From contig CAZIHO010000112.1 of the NCBI GenBank assembly GCA_964538875.1, positions 1-10,769 of the forward strand: a stretch of 10,769 nucleotides of DNA, given 5' to 3'. Shown here piece by piece: positions 1-5,842 of this stretch (its first letter is position 1; each line of letters starts with the position of its first letter). A program made the position numbers and the translations under genes. A model generated the notes under the pieces. That model was not told the origin of the DNA, did no database searches, and worked only from the letters and a program-made list of their open reading frames with translations. Origin of the DNA: CAZIHO01 sp964538875. GTDB lineage: Bacteria > Pseudomonadota > Gammaproteobacteria > Chromatiales > Chromatiaceae.

Positions 1-2589
1 CGCCAGTTCCGGCTTCAGTTCCGCCAGCAGTTGGGCGGCGGCCCGGTTGTTGGGCTGACGGGACAGTACATGGCTCAGGACCCATTCCGCGCTCTCCTTG
101 GCGCCGATCTGGTGATAGAGCACCCCTAACTTCATCATGGTGTGCAGGTCGAAGGGACAGCGCTGCAGGTAGCCGGTGAAGAGGTCGATGGCCAGTGGCA
201 CCTGGTCGGTGATGCGCAACAGGTCCGCGTAATAGGGCAGATAGAAGGGCGACACCCGTACCAGCCGCTCCAGGGTGGCCAGGGCTGCGTCCGTGTCCTG
301 GCGGCCCAGTTGGATGTAAAGACTGCGCTTGAGGGCCGGTTCCCGCAGCGCCGGTAGGTCGATGGCGGCATAACTCGCCAGGGCACTGTCCGGGTCGTCG
401 CCCAACTCTGCCAGGTAGCCTTCCACCAGGTGGCGATACTGGACCGCCTGGTCCTGGTCCGGGTGGATGCCCAGCCCCCGTTGCAGCCGTTCCAGCCCGT
501 CCCGGTTGCGGTTGATGAAATATTCCAGGGCACGGCCGGTCAGCTTGTCCAGGCTGAGATCCTGCTTCAATTTTTCCTGCCGGGTGGCGGCGAACTCCAG
601 GGTGCGCCGCTGCTGTTCCTGGATCAGGTCCGCCAGGCGGGTGGCCTGGTCCGGGGGTAACTGACCGGCGATGTCCGGCCGCAGCGCCTGCCAGGCCCGG
701 GGCCGGGCGCGTAGGTGCATGAACCGGGAGCGGGTCAGGGCTTCCAGGAAATATTGCTTGCCGTCCTTTTCCAGACCTTCCGCTGCGTCTAATTCCTTTA
801 CCTCGTCACTGCTCCAGTAGTCCAACAGTCGCTCCAGGTTGGGCTTGGGCTTTAGCTCCTCGGCCCGCAGGCGGATGCGCTTGAGGGCGAAATTGAGGAT
901 GGCCAGTACCAAATCGGCGGTCTTGGTGTAGGCGCCATAGTAGTCGCCGGCATACTTGTCCCGGTCCAAGTCGGTCCATTCGGCGCCGGCATCGACACGG
1001 ATGGTCTGAAAGAACAGCCGGATGCCGAAGGTCTTGAGAAAGCGCTCGAACACCTTGTGGCGCTCGATCTTGCGTTCGATTTTCTCGATGCGCATCCCCT
1101 GCCTGGGGTCCGCCGTCCGGCCCTCCTTGCCGTGCAGCCGGTCATTGGCGGCCAGCGCCTCCGCCGCCAGGTTGCGGATGTCCCGTACCTCGGCGGTGGC
1201 GTTGAGCAACTCCTTTTCCACCGCCTGGCAATGGCGGCGCTGGGCGTCCAGATCCTGGCGGGGCAGGCCGGCTTGCAGGCGGCTCCAGGCGTCCAGGGGC
1301 GGGTCTGGGATGTCCAATTGCTCTAAGGGCAGGAATTCCACATGGGATAGGCGCACCGACTGGCCGCTGGGGTTTACTACCCGCTGGCCCTTTTTCCTGG
1401 CCAGGGCGGCGAATCCATTCACATTGTCCGCCGCCCGCAGGAACTCGTGGGCGGTTTCCGCCAGGGTGCCGTCGTTGGTGGTGACAAATACGTCGCCCTT
1501 CATCAGTCGGGGGCCGATGTCCCCCTCGGCGGTACCGGTGGTGTGGGTGCGGCCTTCGGGGCCATAGCAGAGATCCACACCGGCCAGGATGACCGTGGTG
1601 CAGCCGAATTCCAGGGTGATGGCCAGGGCGTCGTTGGTGACTGAGGGTCCCCATTGCACGAAGTTGCCGTCTGCCTTGGCTTCCTGCCAGGGGTAGGGGG
1701 CGCCGATGTAGCACTTGGGGCCCTGCCAGCCTTCCACCAGGGCGCTGTAGGCATGGTGGCCGTTCACCAGCAGGGTGCGCTCCCCCAGGGCCAGCATCTC
1801 ATGGCTGACCTGATAGGAGGACTCGAAGGGATCCAGGGTCACCAGGATGTCCGGCGTGAGACCTTCCCGGATCAGGATGCCCGCCGTCCGGGACACGGCC
1901 ACCAGGGCCAAGCGTGCCCGGTTGGCCTTGATCCAGGGCAGCAGCCCGGCCAGGGACGGGCCGCCGGCGGTCACCACGGCGGTCATGCCGTGCAGGCAAC
2001 CGGCCATGCGGGCCGCCGGGATCAGGTTATCCCCCAGGTTGAAGAGCTGCACGGTGCGGTGTACGAACATAGAGGCCCGTGCCTGGGCGTCCCATACCTG
2101 GCCGGACACGAAGCCCTTGAGATCTCGCCACATGTTGGCGTACGTCTCCAGATAGGCGTCGGTGGCGCCCAGGGAACGGATCAGCTGCACCCGGTTGCGG
2201 AACAGGTAGCGTTGCCAGAGATCCGGGCCGATGGAGGGAAACAGCCGGGCGGCAGTGGTCAACTGGACGTGCTCCGGGACACCCTCGTCCGGCGCGCCGG
2301 GCCGCTCCCGGATGGCGTCGATCAGGAAATCCGGCTCGATGAAGAAATAGCGGCTGGCTTCCGGCAGCTCCCGGCGGCACAGGTAATTGATGAACAGGCC
2401 CGAGTCCGAGCCCAGGATCAGGTACAGAGTTTCCTTGCGGAACAGGTCATTGCCGAAACTCTGCTGGAGCAGGGAATCCGACCCGGTGCGGGCGAAGCTG
2501 CCGTGGTTGACCTCGTAGAGGTAGTACTCCCCCTGTTCCGTCGCCATGAAGTCGTCGCTGGTGAAATTCCGTTGGTCGAGATCGAGCAT
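1..2589 (-). CDS. maf: Maf/DUF115-family flagellin modification protein with TPR-like C-terminus, 3' end missing
   Basis: The minus-strand frame is open from an ATG at 2589 to the window edge (863 codons, no stop), so the C-terminus is missing. An AGGA at 2600-2597, seven bases upstream, supports this start. Residues about 175-350 carry the DUF115 (MptE-like) core: VTAGGPSL at 206-213, then a TLDPFE segment, TNDALAI, and GVDLCYGPEGRTH at 337-349. A charged helical stretch lies near 450-485, and about 700-863 looks like degenerate TPR repeats (LGVLYHQIGAKESAEWVL near the edge). Proteins of this family (Maf of Campylobacter, Maf1 of Aeromonas) are needed to put nonulosonic acid sugars on flagellin in the cytoplasm. 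Its position opposite two flagellins and its own sigma-54-like promoter fit that role. The glycosyltransferase activity and the sugar used are inferred, since no sugar-biosynthesis gene is in the window. Confidence 0.88.
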   Translation of the reverse strand, partial: MLDLDQRNFTSDDFMATEQGEYYLYEVNHGSFARTGSDSLLQQSFGNDLFRKETLYLILGSDSGLFINYLCRRELPEASRYFFIEPDFLIDAIRERPGAPDEGVPEHVQLTTAARLFPSIGPDLWQRYLFRNRVQLIRSLGATDAYLETYANMWRDLKGFVSGQVWDAQARASMFVHRTVQLFNLGDNLIPAARMAGCLHGMTAVVTAGGPSLAGLLPWIKANRARLALVAVSRTAGILIREGLTPDILVTLDPFESSYQVSHEMLALGERTLLVNGHHAYSALVEGWQGPKCYIGAPYPWQEAKADGNFVQWGPSVTNDALAITLEFGCTTVILAGVDLCYGPEGRTHTTGTAEGDIGPRLMKGDVFVTTNDGTLAETAHEFLRAADNVNGFAALARKKGQRVVNPSGQSVRLSHVEFLPLEQLDIPDPPLDAWSRLQAGLPRQDLDAQRRHCQAVEKELLNATAEVRDIRNLAAEALAANDRLHGKEGRTADPRQGMRIEKIERKIERHKVFERFLKTFGIRLFFQTIRVDAGAEWTDLDRDKYAGDYYGAYTKTADLVLAILNFALKRIRLRAEELKPKPNLERLLDYWSSDEVKELDAAEGLEKDGKQYFLEALTRSRFMHLRARPRAWQALRPDIAGQLPPDQATRLADLIQEQQRRTLEFAATRQEKLKQDLSLDKLTGRALEYFINRNRDGLERLQRGLGIHPDQDQAVQYRHLVEGYLAELGDDPDSALASYAAIDLPALREPALKRSLYIQLGRQDTDAALATLERLVRVSPFYLPYYADLLRITDQVPLAIDLFTGYLQRCPFDLHTMMKLGVLYHQIGAKESAEWVLSHVLSRQPNNRAAAQLLAELKPELA

Positions 2590-2659
2590 GATGATTTCCT
2601 GTGGGAAGGGCCGGGTCAGGGATCGAACCCGAATGGGCCTGCTGGCCGATCCGGACGGG

Positions 2660-2682
2660 GCCAAGGCCGGCCTGGCCTTGGC
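2660..2682. repeat. Perfect 9-bp inverted repeat in the Maf-like gene leader
   Basis: GCCAAGGCC (2660-2668) and GGCCTTGGC (2674-2682) are exact reverse complements around GGCCT. It lies about 70 bases upstream of the Maf-like gene start, inside the leader predicted from the promoter at 2847-2863. It would form a strong RNA hairpin. No T-run follows on either strand, so it does not look like a simple intrinsic terminator. Confidence 0.6.
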
Positions 2683-2846
2683 TTGGGCAGCGGATTGCCG
2701 CCACCGGGCATCCCTGCGCTGGATAAGCCGGGACCCTAGGCGGGGCCTGGCTGATCGATACAGGCTAGCGGATTAGCGGCGCACTGTTATCCGATGACGG
2801 CAAAGGGCACCCGGAAAGGGGAAGCGACTTGCCGCTGCTCGTCCCC

Positions 2847-2863
2847 AGCAGGTTTCGTGCCGG
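2847..2863 (-). promoter_or_regulatory. Sigma-54-type promoter for the Maf-like gene
   Basis: Read on the minus strand from 2863 to 2847 the sequence is CCGGCACGAAACCTGCT. The sigma-54 consensus is YTGGCACGNNNNTTGCW; only two positions differ (C for T before the GG, and C for the first T of TTGC). The invariant GG (2861-2860) and GC (2849-2848) are separated by exactly ten bases. Transcription would start near 2836, giving a leader of about 247 bases before the ATG at 2589. The -24 side overlaps a perfect palindrome (2859-2877). Confidence 0.62.
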
Positions 2864-2877
2864 GAAAATATCCCGGC
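2859..2877. repeat. Perfect 7-bp palindrome overlapping the -24 element of the Maf-like gene promoter
   Basis: GCCGGGA at 2859-2865 and TCCCGGC at 2871-2877 are exact reverse complements separated by AAATA. The left arm covers most of the -24 box of the minus-strand sigma-54-type promoter. The geometry suits an operator for a dimeric regulator, but it could also be chance in GC-rich DNA. Confidence 0.5.
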
Positions 2878-2939
2878 CGCCGCCGGGGAAAAGCGCCCTG
2901 GGGTTGGCCCGGTCCAGGGGTCCGGCCCGCCGGGGGCAA

Positions 2940-2956
2940 CCGGCAAGGATTGCCGG
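2940..2956. repeat. Perfect 7-bp inverted repeat with GGA loop
   Basis: CCGGCAA (2940-2946) and TTGCCGG (2950-2956) pair exactly across a three-base loop. It lies between the two divergent sigma-54-type promoters, upstream of both start points, so it would act as DNA rather than RNA if it has a role. Confidence 0.45.
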
Positions 2957-2995
2957 GATTCCGGCATGGCGGGGATGGCAGGGGGCGCTGCTGCC

Positions 2996-3033
2996 GGCGC
3001 CACCTGGCCAACCTGGGGGGGGACGGTGGCGCC
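2996..3033. repeat. Perfect 9-bp inverted repeat enclosing a G8 run
   Basis: GGCGCCACC (2996-3004) and GGTGGCGCC (3025-3033) are exact reverse complements separated by 20 bases that include eight consecutive G (3015-3022). It is located between the two sigma-54-type promoters, about 180 bases upstream of the flagellin promoter. That is a usual distance for an enhancer-binding activator, but I recognise no FlrC/FleQ consensus in it. Confidence 0.5.
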
Positions 3034-3213
3034 AGGGGCCATCTGAAGCTGGTAAAACCGGCCAGTCCCGGAGTTGGTGGCCGGAACGGGCGGCCCCCTG
3101 CCGCCCAACCTCAACGATATTGGATAACTAAAAAAGCATCAAAAGACTGGGAAACGGGAAAGTCCAAAAAAATTCCGGGTCGAAACGCCTCCCTGGCGCT
3201 TTGTTTTAACAAG

Positions 3214-3230
3214 TTGGCACCCCCCTTGCT
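3214..3230 (+). promoter_or_regulatory. Sigma-54 promoter for the first flagellin gene
   Basis: TTGGCACCCCCCTTGCT matches the sigma-54 consensus YTGGCACGNNNNTTGCW at every defined position except the G after CAC, which is C. GG (3216-3217) and GC (3228-3229) are ten bases apart, as required. Transcription would start near 3241, leaving a leader of about 200 bases before the flagellin ATG at 3444. Such a promoter needs an AAA+ enhancer-binding activator (FlrC/FleQ type) not encoded in this window. Confidence 0.85.
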
Positions 3231-3300
3231 TATTCCGGCTCAAACCCAGCGGGAACCCGACAGTCGGCACCAAGCGGCCAGGGGGCGGTAACCAGGGGGT

Positions 3301-3394
3301 GGCGCAAAGGCCAGGGCCTGGCGCCTGAGAGGACATCCGGTAGCCCCTCGGATGTCTGCAAGCGGTGGCCCAGCCACCCGAGGTGGGTGGGGCC
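3301..3394 (+). promoter_or_regulatory. Structured 5' leader of the first flagellin mRNA
   Basis: Three hairpins can be drawn in a row. GGCGC at 3301-3305 pairs with GCGCC at 3321-3325 (or GCCAG/CTGGC inside it). GACATCCG at 3332-3339 pairs perfectly with CGGATGTC at 3349-3356 across nine bases. GGCC plus CCACCC (3367-3379) pairs with GGGTGG plus GGCC (3385-3394), with a three-base bulge. The ribosome-binding site GGAG at 3431-3434 lies downstream and free. The GGATGT at 3350-3355 resembles the 3' half of the CsrA-binding consensus. Any regulatory role is inference. Confidence 0.5.
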
Positions 3395-3443
3395 TCGCCA
3401 GGCAAAATTCGCCGCCCGCAGCGGCAAGACGGAGAAAGTGACC

Positions 3444-4463
3444 ATGTCCCAGATCATCAACACCAATGTCATGTCCTTGAACGCTCAGAAAAATCTGAGT
3501 CGCTCCAACGGAATGCTGGCCACCGCGATGCAACGGTTGTCGTCCGGGTTGCGGATCAACAGCGCCAAGGACGACGCCGCCGGCTTGGCCATCACCGAGC
3601 GCCAAACCGCCCAGATTCGCGGCATGAATCAGGCCATCCGTAACGCCAACGATGGTATTTCCCTGGGGCAAACCGCCGAGGCGGCCCTGGTGGAAGTCAC
3701 CAACAACATGCACCGGATGCGGGAACTGGCCATCCAGTCCGCCAACGGCGTCTATAGCAAGTCGGACCGGGTGTCCATGCAGAAGGAAGTGTTGGCGCTC
3801 CAGGAAGAGGTGGGCCGCACTCTGCAAATCGCCAACTTCAATAACCGGGCCCTGTTCTTTCAGTCTGGCGACAGTTTCATCACCAGCATGGGTTTCCACA
3901 TCGGCGCCAATCAGGGCGTGTCGGTCAATGCCTCCACAGACCCGAACCGTATCAACTTCAGCCTGCTGTTCAAGTTTTCGGTGGCCGGTAACGGGGTGCG
4001 GGGTTCGGTGAACGGCCTGGGTTCCCTGGGTGGCATCGGTTCGGCGTCCCTGTTCAGCGCCCTGCTGTCGGCCCGCATTTTCGGCTATGACGCCGGCGGC
4101 AGCGGTGTGTTCGGCGGCGGCATCAGCACCTCGGCGGGTGCGGTGGAGGCGGGCAGCGTCCTGTCCATCGCCACCATCTCGGGTGCTCAATACGCCATCA
4201 ACTGGATCGACGCCGGCATCAACATCGTCAACGACGTGCGCTCCAGCTTTGGCGCCCTGCAGAATCGCTTCGAGTCCACGGTGCGTAACCTGCAAGACAG
4301 CGTGGAAGCCACTGAGGCGTCTCGCAGCCGGATTCGGGACGCAGACTTCGCCATGGAAACGGCAGCCTTGACAAGAGCCCAGATTCTTCAGCAGGCCGGG
4401 GTAGCCATGTTGGCCCAGGCCAATCAGGTTCCCCAGGGGGTGCTCCAGCTATTGCAGGGCTAG
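3444..4463 (+). CDS. fliC: Flagellin (first copy, sigma-54-type promoter)
   Basis: This 339-residue protein is the filament subunit. The ATG at 3444 gives the classic flagellin start (MSQIINTNVMSLNAQKNL) and has GGAG nine bases upstream; an in-frame ATG at 3387 would add 19 unrelated residues and lies inside a leader hairpin. Residues about 1-140 form the N-terminal D0/D1 helices (RLSSGLRINSAKDDAAGLAI at 31-50). About 255-339 form the C-terminal D1/D0 part (NDVRSSFGALQNR, then AQILQQAGVAMLAQAN). The central 140-255 is short, Gly/Ser/Ala-rich and hydrophobic, in place of large D2/D3 domains, and has serines and threonines that could be glycosylated. It is a close paralogue of the next gene, the two differing mainly in the middle. 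No T-run terminator follows it. Confidence 0.96.
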   Translation: MSQIINTNVMSLNAQKNLSRSNGMLATAMQRLSSGLRINSAKDDAAGLAITERQTAQIRGMNQAIRNANDGISLGQTAEAALVEVTNNMHRMRELAIQSANGVYSKSDRVSMQKEVLALQEEVGRTLQIANFNNRALFFQSGDSFITSMGFHIGANQGVSVNASTDPNRINFSLLFKFSVAGNGVRGSVNGLGSLGGIGSASLFSALLSARIFGYDAGGSGVFGGGISTSAGAVEAGSVLSIATISGAQYAINWIDAGINIVNDVRSSFGALQNRFESTVRNLQDSVEATEASRSRIRDADFAMETAALTRAQILQQAGVAMLAQANQVPQGVLQLLQG

Positions 4464-4500
4464 GCCGGTGGCGGGGCCCGCCCTGAACCGGGGGCGAATG

Positions 4501-4540
4501 CCGTTGCTGCGGGCGGGGTGCCGGCGAGTTCTCGCAACGG
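4501..4540. repeat. 7-bp inverted repeat between the two flagellin genes
   Basis: CCGTTGC (4501-4507) and GCAACGG (4534-4540) are exact reverse complements with a 26-base GC-rich loop. It begins 38 bases after the stop of the first flagellin. It could protect the 3' end of that transcript, but no T-run follows and it is not a standard intrinsic terminator. Confidence 0.4.
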
Positions 4541-4608
4541 GGCGGCCGGCGCCCATCCCAACGGACGCCCTTAGATTCACAAGCTTGCAAGACGTGAAAA
4601 AGGTTCGT

Positions 4609-4635
4609 TTAAGTCCGTCGCCCTGGTGCCGATAG
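4609..4635 (+). promoter_or_regulatory. Sigma-28 (FliA) promoter for the second flagellin gene
   Basis: TTAAGTCC (4609-4616), eleven bases, then GCCGATAG (4628-4635). The flagellar sigma-28 consensus is TAAAGTTT-N11-GCCGATAA; the -10 matches seven of eight and the -35 five of eight, with exact spacing. Transcription would start near 4643, about 108 bases before the ATG at 4751. A weaker look-alike (TAAA at 4651, CCCGATAT at 4668-4675) follows, but its spacing is two bases short. Confidence 0.8.
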
Positions 4636-4705
4636 CCTGACTGAAAGCGGTAAATATTAGGTCTCTACCCGATATATCCGCTCGGTACCTACCAAGGTCA
4701 GGCGC

Positions 4706-4720
4706 GGCGCCCCAGGCGCC
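4706..4720 (+). repeat. GC-rich hairpin in the second flagellin leader
   Basis: GGCGCC at 4706-4711 and again at 4715-4720 (a self-complementary word) are separated by CCA, giving a six-base-pair stem with a three-base loop. It lies about 20 bases upstream of the ribosome-binding site GGAGAG (4740-4745) and could stabilise the mRNA. A role is not shown. Confidence 0.4.
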
Positions 4721-4750
4721 CCCGGCCATCACCTGAATCGGAGAGCCATC

Positions 4751-5767
4751 ATGGCAAATGTCATCAACACCAACGTCATGTCCATCAACGCTCAGAAGAA
4801 CCTGAGCCGTTCCAACAGTACACTGGCCACCACCATGCAGCGCCTGTCCTCGGGCCTGCGCATCAATAGCGCTAAGGACGACGCGGCGGGTCTCGCCATC
4901 ACCGAGCGCCAGGGTGCCCAAATTCGCGGCATGAACCAGGCCATGCGCAACGCCAACGACGGTATCTCCCTGGCCCAGACCGGCGAGGCGGCCCTGGTGG
5001 AAGTGACCAACAACCTGCAACGTATGCGGGAGTTGGCCGTGCAGTCCGCCAACGGTGTGTACAGCAAGTCCGACCGGGTGTCCATGCAGAAGGAAGTCCA
5101 GGCCCTTCAGGAAGAAATCGGCCGTTCCCTGCAAATCGCCAACTTCAACGGCCAGGGCCTGTTCTTCAACACCTCGGACAATAATTTCCAGACCACGGTG
5201 GGCTTCCACATCGGCGCCAACGCCGGCGTGTCCGCCAACATGAGCACCGACGCCAACCGCATCAACTTCAGCATGTTGTTCAAGTACTCGGTGGCCGGCA
5301 ATGGTACCCGGGGCTCCGTGAACGGCCAGCTGCTGGGAGCCGCCGGTTCCGCGTCCCTGTTCAGTGCCCTGGCGTCCGCCAAAATCTTCGGCTTCGACGC
5401 GGCCAGTTCCGGTGTGTTCGGCGGCGGTATCAGCACCTCGGCGGGCGCGGTGGAAGCGGCCAGCGTGTTGTCCATCGCCACGGTTTCCGGCGCCCAGTTT
5501 GCCATCAACTGGATCGACGCGGGCCTCAATATCGTCAATGACGTGCGCTCCAGCTTCGGCGCCCTGCAGAACCGCTTCGAGTCCACGGTGCGCAACCTCC
5601 AGGACAGCGTGGAAGCCACCGAGGCGTCCCGCAGCCGGATCCGGGACGCGGATTTTGCCCAGGAGACCGCTAATCTCACTCGGGCCCAGATTCTCCAGCA
5701 AGCGGGTGTCGCCATGTTGGCCCAGGCCAACCAGCAGCCCCAGAGTGTGCTCTCCCTGCTGCAATAG
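4751..5767 (+). CDS. fliC: Flagellin (second copy, sigma-28 promoter)
   Basis: This 338-residue filament subunit aligns with the previous gene over its whole length with only small gaps. By my own hand count about 55-60 positions differ, roughly 83% identity. Residues 261-303 are identical in both, as are 220-236. It starts MANVINTNVMSINAQKNL, with GGAGAG at 4740-4745 ahead of the ATG. The D0/D1 ends are standard, and the middle is the same short Gly/Ser/Ala-rich segment. Differences cluster at about 134-170 and 190-219. It has its own sigma-28 promoter, so it is probably the late and perhaps major filament protein. The pair are tandem duplicates. A hairpin (5798-5813) follows, but no clear terminator, so read-through into flaG is likely. 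Confidence 0.96.
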   Translation: MANVINTNVMSINAQKNLSRSNSTLATTMQRLSSGLRINSAKDDAAGLAITERQGAQIRGMNQAMRNANDGISLAQTGEAALVEVTNNLQRMRELAVQSANGVYSKSDRVSMQKEVQALQEEIGRSLQIANFNGQGLFFNTSDNNFQTTVGFHIGANAGVSANMSTDANRINFSMLFKYSVAGNGTRGSVNGQLLGAAGSASLFSALASAKIFGFDAASSGVFGGGISTSAGAVEAASVLSIATVSGAQFAINWIDAGLNIVNDVRSSFGALQNRFESTVRNLQDSVEATEASRSRIRDADFAQETANLTRAQILQQAGVAMLAQANQQPQSVLSLLQ

Positions 5768-5797
5768 GACTAAGCCTCTAATCCTCTGGCAATGGAT

Positions 5798-5813
5798 GGG
5801 GCAGGGACGCCCC
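5798..5813 (+). repeat. Small GC hairpin between the second flagellin and flaG
   Basis: GGGGC (5798-5802) and GCCCC (5809-5813) pair across AGGGAC. It lies 15 bases upstream of the flaG ribosome-binding site. Without a following T-run it is not an intrinsic terminator, but it could dampen read-through from the strongly expressed flagellin gene or stabilise the flagellin transcript. Confidence 0.35.
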
Positions 5814-5842
5814 GCAGCAACTGGATTGGGGAGGGTAACCAC

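Larger units (their letters stand above)
2590..3443. other. Gene-free divergent regulatory region between the Maf-like gene and the first flagellin
   Basis: This stretch of about 850 bases has no credible gene; the open frames in it are Pro/Gly/Arg-rich and lack family motifs. It holds a sigma-54-type promoter facing left (2847-2863), another facing right (3214-3230), and untranslated leaders of roughly 200-250 bases on each side. The part from about 2640 to 3100 is very GC-rich with several perfect inverted repeats (2660-2682, 2859-2877, 2940-2956, 2996-3033) and a run of eight G at 3015-3022. The part from about 3109 to 3215 is much richer in A, with A-tracts. Activator (FlrC/FleQ-like) binding sites would be expected here, but I cannot identify them. 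Confidence 0.8.

Noticed and set aside
2612..2635. tRNA T-arm-like sequence on the minus strand (GGGTTCGATCC)
   Set aside because: No matching acceptor stem, D-arm, anticodon arm or CCA end could be built around it; it is probably chance.
1654..2739. Plus-strand open frame of 361 codons over the Maf-like gene
   Set aside because: It is the codon-register antisense shadow of the DUF115 gene, rich in Gly/Gln/His with no motif.
2794..3291. Plus-strand open frame of 165 codons in the divergent region
   Set aside because: Composition is Pro/Gly/Arg-rich as expected from random GC-rich DNA; it crosses the sigma-54 promoter and has no ribosome-binding site of note.
3387..3443. Earlier in-frame start for the first flagellin
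   Set aside because: It would add 19 residues ahead of a canonical flagellin N-terminus and falls within a leader hairpin; the 3444 start has a good GGAG.
3240..5842. Long antisense open frames over both flagellin genes (3240-4295 and 4577-5842, minus)
   Set aside because: They mirror each other because the flagellins are duplicates, and high GC keeps the antisense frame open. They lack family motifs and credible starts.
5792..5842. Earlier in-frame start for flaG
   Set aside because: The extra 17 residues cover the hairpin at 5798-5813 and lack a ribosome-binding site, while 5843 has a strong one.
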